A stretch of 64,000 nucleotides of DNA from Endobacterium cereale (GTDB taxonomy: Bacteria; Pseudomonadota; Alphaproteobacteria; Rhizobiales; Rhizobiaceae). Positions 61,432 through 64,000 of this stretch are shown here, in pieces (positions within the stretch are counted from its first letter, which is position 1; each line of letters opens with the position of its first letter). The translations under genes and the position numbers were made by a program. The stretch covers positions 124,001 through 188,000 of the forward strand of contig NZ_WIXI01000042.1 of the NCBI RefSeq assembly GCF_009617585.1. Reading direction: 5' to 3'. The notes beneath the pieces are model-generated. The model saw nothing but the letters and a program-made list of their open reading frames with translations. It made no database searches and was not told the DNA's origin.

Positions 61432-64000
61432 TTGAAAACGAGATTTAATTCAGCGGGCCATTACCTCGCCCTGACAAGTTCCACGACCCTTACCGCGGCC
61501 ATATCGCTCACTGCCGCCGTTGTTTCGTTCTCGCCGCAGGCGGTCGCGCAAGATGCAGATGATTATATTCATGACAATGGCAATGTCACCTGGGGCACAA
61601 GCCAGAGCTTTCCCGATGACTGGATTATCGGACTGAACAACGCCGGTGTTACCGCATCTATCCTGGACGGCGCAAAGGTTTCAGTCGCGCGTCGGGCGAT
61701 CATCGCCGGCCTCGAAGGCTCACAGGCGACGGTGACCGTTTCCGGCCCAGGTTCGGAACTCAACGTGGTCCGCAGCTCAATCATTCCCGGGAATACGTTG
61801 ACCATCGGCGGCGGCTGCAATGGCTACTCTGTGACCTGCGTCACCGGCGGCGACGGCACCCTAATCGTCGAAGGCGCCGGCAAGGTCGATGCAAAGACTG
61901 TGCTGATGGCAGATGGGCAGAAATCCAGCGGAAAGCTGCTGGTCACCGGTGCCGGATCGGTAGTGTCGGCAGATTACCTCGGTGCGCTGGCTTGGGCGGC
62001 AAATCCGAGCGCCATCACCATCGAGAAAAGCGGCTCGGTTCTCACGAACACGACCTCGATCGGCCAACACGCGCCGACTGACGGCCAGACCAATATCCAG
62101 ATCAAGGGCGAGGGTTCGAACTGGATCAATACAGGTCACTTCGATCTCGAAGGATTGCTGAGCGTCGAAGAGGGCGGAACATTACGGACGAATACGCTGA
62201 CCATCAATGATGACGCCGAATTGCTGGTGAGCGGCGACAAGTCGTCACTGACGGCAAGCGGTGGCATGCTCATCGCAGGCAACAGCCATCTGGTTGTGGC
62301 AAACGGTGCAAATGTGGACAGCGGCAGCGCCATCAATGTGGGCAAGGACGGTTATCTCGTTCTCGGTGGACAGGTGAATACAGATGCTCTGGCCGGAGAG
62401 GCGAAGGCCATTACCACGGTGGCAGCCGGTCGTGTCGATGCAAAAACGATCATCAATTTCAATTCTTCCGGCACTGGTCGGATCGTGTTCAACCACACCA
62501 ATTCCGCTTATCTGTTTTCCAACAAGCTGGCAGGCGACGGCTCCATTGTCAGCCTGGCCGGTGAGACAGTTCTCAGCGGCGACCTGACCGGTTTTGCCTC
62601 CTACGATTCTTATGAAGGCGGCGTTATCGTCGATGGTGGCAGCAAGCTCGCGCTGAAGGGTGATCTCGGTACGGCCATCAGGGGCGATAGCGACACAAGT
62701 CCTGAAACGACTGCGTTCCGGATTAAAAACGGCACATTGACCATTGGTGGCGAGACGGGTCAGATCGTCACCAATTTTCAGGGCAGCGAAATTTATAATA
62801 GCCGTGTCGATATCTGGGGTGAGAACAGGAACGCTGAACGTCAGACGACCGACGCTTACGGCACGCTTGCGGGATCCGGCACCGTCGGCTCAACGACTGT
62901 CGACAAAGGTGCACGGATTTCGCCCGGCGATATCGACAGCCCGCTCGGCAAGGTCACCGTGCGTGGCGCCTTGGATTTCAAGGACGGCTCGATCTACGCC
63001 GTGGACGTGGCCGGAAATGGTCAAAGCGACACGATCGCTGTCGAGACAGTCAAGCGATATGTCAGCGTCAACGATGACGGCAGCAAGAACTTCATCGATG
63101 GTTACGGGACCACGACTATCGGAAACAACACATCCGTAGAGGTCACCGCGCTCGATGCTGCCACGAGCTATCAGACTGGACAGTCCTATACGATCCTGAC
63201 CTCCGAGGGCGGCATTACCGGCTCATTCGCGGACGCCATCTCCAAATCGGCATTTCTCAATGTTGCGCTGGATCAGCGCGAAAAGGCGATCGATCTGAAA
63301 ATCGCCGTGAAGAATGGCGGCACGCAGCCGCCAGTCGATCCAGAGCCGCCGGTTACACCCGAACCGCCCGTCACAGAGCCACCGGTTACACCTGAGCCGC
63401 CCGTTACCGAGCCTCCGGTGACGCCGGAGCCGCCCGTAACTCCACAACCACCAGTCACTCCGCCGACGAATCCCGGCAATCCGGAAACAGGACTGTTCGA
63501 CAGCGTCGCAGACAGCTCAAATCAGGTCGCCGTCGCGCGATCCCTGAATAGCTTGCAGCAGAGCGGTGAATCACTGGCTCTCTACAACAGGCTACTGCTG
63601 CTGAGTGCCGATGAGGCCCGCACGGCGTTCGACCAGTTGTCGGGCGAAGCACATGCCTCGGCAAAGTCGGGACTGATCACCGGCAGCGGCATCACCCGTG
63701 ATGTCCTCAATGGGCGCATGAGATCCGCTTCGGGCGGTGTTGCATCCCAACCGCCGGCGGCTCTCAATTATTGGGACAACGGGCGCTGGGCCAAGGACGA
63801 CCCAACGGCAGCCATCCTAAAGGGGCCGCGCGAGCCAGTTTGGTCGGCTTGGGGCCAAGTCTTCGGCTCATGGAGCGACATCAACGGCCAGGGGGGCGTT
63901 GCCGGCACCGATGTTTCGACCGGGGGCATCATCACCGGTATCGACAGACTCTTTGGTGAAGATACACGTATCGGCCTGTTTGCCGGATACAGCCGCTCGA
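61432..64000 (+). CDS. autotransporter (type Va) passenger with start of beta-barrel, 3' end outside window
   Basis: At least 856 residues, running off the right edge. TTG 61432 follows GGAGGG. An extended signal peptide covers about 1-40 (ending AVA-QDA). A long passenger (about 45-630) is built of short Gly/Asn/Ser-rich beta-helix strands such as TLTIGGETGQIV, TLIVEGAGKVDAKT and GTLAGSGTVGSTTVDKGARISPG (the typical AIDA/pertactin spacer). A Pro-rich linker of PPVTPEP units follows (about 632-682), then a helix (SLNSLQQSGESLALYNRLLLLSADEAR). The first strands of an autotransporter barrel come last (WSAWGQVFGSWSDINGQGG to GLFAGYSRS). It probably makes a surface adhesin. No ATG is near the start. 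Confidence 0.9.
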   Translation, partial: MKTRFNSAGHYLALTSSTTLTAAISLTAAVVSFSPQAVAQDADDYIHDNGNVTWGTSQSFPDDWIIGLNNAGVTASILDGAKVSVARRAIIAGLEGSQATVTVSGPGSELNVVRSSIIPGNTLTIGGGCNGYSVTCVTGGDGTLIVEGAGKVDAKTVLMADGQKSSGKLLVTGAGSVVSADYLGALAWAANPSAITIEKSGSVLTNTTSIGQHAPTDGQTNIQIKGEGSNWINTGHFDLEGLLSVEEGGTLRTNTLTINDDAELLVSGDKSSLTASGGMLIAGNSHLVVANGANVDSGSAINVGKDGYLVLGGQVNTDALAGEAKAITTVAAGRVDAKTIINFNSSGTGRIVFNHTNSAYLFSNKLAGDGSIVSLAGETVLSGDLTGFASYDSYEGGVIVDGGSKLALKGDLGTAIRGDSDTSPETTAFRIKNGTLTIGGETGQIVTNFQGSEIYNSRVDIWGENRNAERQTTDAYGTLAGSGTVGSTTVDKGARISPGDIDSPLGKVTVRGALDFKDGSIYAVDVAGNGQSDTIAVETVKRYVSVNDDGSKNFIDGYGTTTIGNNTSVEVTALDAATSYQTGQSYTILTSEGGITGSFADAISKSAFLNVALDQREKAIDLKIAVKNGGTQPPVDPEPPVTPEPPVTEPPVTPEPPVTEPPVTPEPPVTPQPPVTPPTNPGNPETGLFDSVADSSNQVAVARSLNSLQQSGESLALYNRLLLLSADEARTAFDQLSGEAHASAKSGLITGSGITRDVLNGRMRSASGGVASQPPAALNYWDNGRWAKDDPTAAILKGPREPVWSAWGQVFGSWSDINGQGGVAGTDVSTGGIITGIDRLFGEDTRIGLFAGYSRS
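63328..63475 (+). repeat. proline-rich PPVTPEP/PPVTEP repeat encoding the autotransporter linker
   Basis: Roughly seven imperfect units of 15-24 bp encode PPV[TD]P[EQ] and PPVTE alternations. Codon variation between units shows this is an old, partly diverged repeat. It separates passenger from barrel and may vary in copy number between strains. Confidence 0.75.

Noticed and set aside
63328-63475. Regular short repeats that could suggest a CRISPR array
   Set aside because: They are in frame with the autotransporter and encode its PPVTPEP linker; no unique spacers between them.
63223-63479. Minus-strand Gly-rich frames at the autotransporter linker
   Set aside because: They are the complement of the proline-rich codons (CCG/CCA read as Gly-Gly), so they are artefacts.

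Overview
The window looks like a chromosome or large-plasmid segment from an alphaproteobacterium, most likely Rhizobiaceae (Rhizobium/Agrobacterium/Ensifer relatives). The reasons are the high GC coding bias, the density of CUT1, CUT2 and TRAP sugar or acid importers, a rhizobial-type pqqABCDE operon, an ECF sigma/NrsF pair with GTAACC promoters, and UgpC-type ATPases in each CUT1 operon. No rRNA, tRNA, CRISPR array or phage was seen. The only mobile element is a decayed IS630-family transposase.

Layout. 1-700: a TetR regulator abutting a remnant of a xanthine-dehydrogenase-type gene. 722-6418 (-): a ugp-like glycerol-phosphate/glycerophosphodiester import operon (binding protein, two permeases, GDPD, ATPase) ending in an RpiR regulator. 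6963-13482 (+): TetR plus a tripartite RND pump with its outer-membrane factor. 13655-17204: a 59-aa small protein, a cupin and an EmrAB-like pump. 17561-20807 (+): pqqABCDE. 21186-26655 (+): a Cache-domain histidine kinase and NarL-type regulator, then a TRAP dicarboxylate-type transporter. 26770-30862: an envelope redox-stress block, with a secreted DUF5666-like protein, a periplasmic molybdopterin oxidoreductase and cytochrome b, an MXKDX-repeat protein, and a divergent ECF sigma factor with NrsF anti-sigma. Two matching GTAACC-N15-CGWA promoters tie this block together.

31050-45945: a transposase remnant, then a ten-gene (-) operon for four-carbon sugar-acid (tetronate) catabolism with its own CUT1 importer. 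It holds ltnD, otnK, otnC, otnI, denD, an SDR, the ATPase, the binding protein and two permeases. Divergent from it are a LacI regulator, an HpcH/HpaI aldolase and a Dld-type FAD dehydrogenase.

46125-60323 is the most interesting part. Two divergent sugar modules share one intergenic region. The (-) arm encodes a xylose-isomerase-like TIM barrel, a transketolase split in two, a CUT1 importer and a cytoplasmic DUF5060/DUF4038-type glycosidase. The (+) arm encodes a CUT2 monosaccharide importer with a DUF2291 lipoprotein and a DeoR repressor. Three near-identical 16-bp boxes (two in the shared intergenic region, one in front of deoR) suggest one DeoR regulon. I infer a branched-pentose (apiose-like) glycoside pathway: oligosaccharide import, cytoplasmic release, isomerisation and transketolase cleavage. 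No sugar kinase is visible here.

60443-64000: a doubtful small ORF, a small secreted protein and the 5' part of a large autotransporter running off the right edge. A recurring architectural feature is a strong stem-loop directly after each of the four ABC binding-protein genes, before the first permease or next gene.
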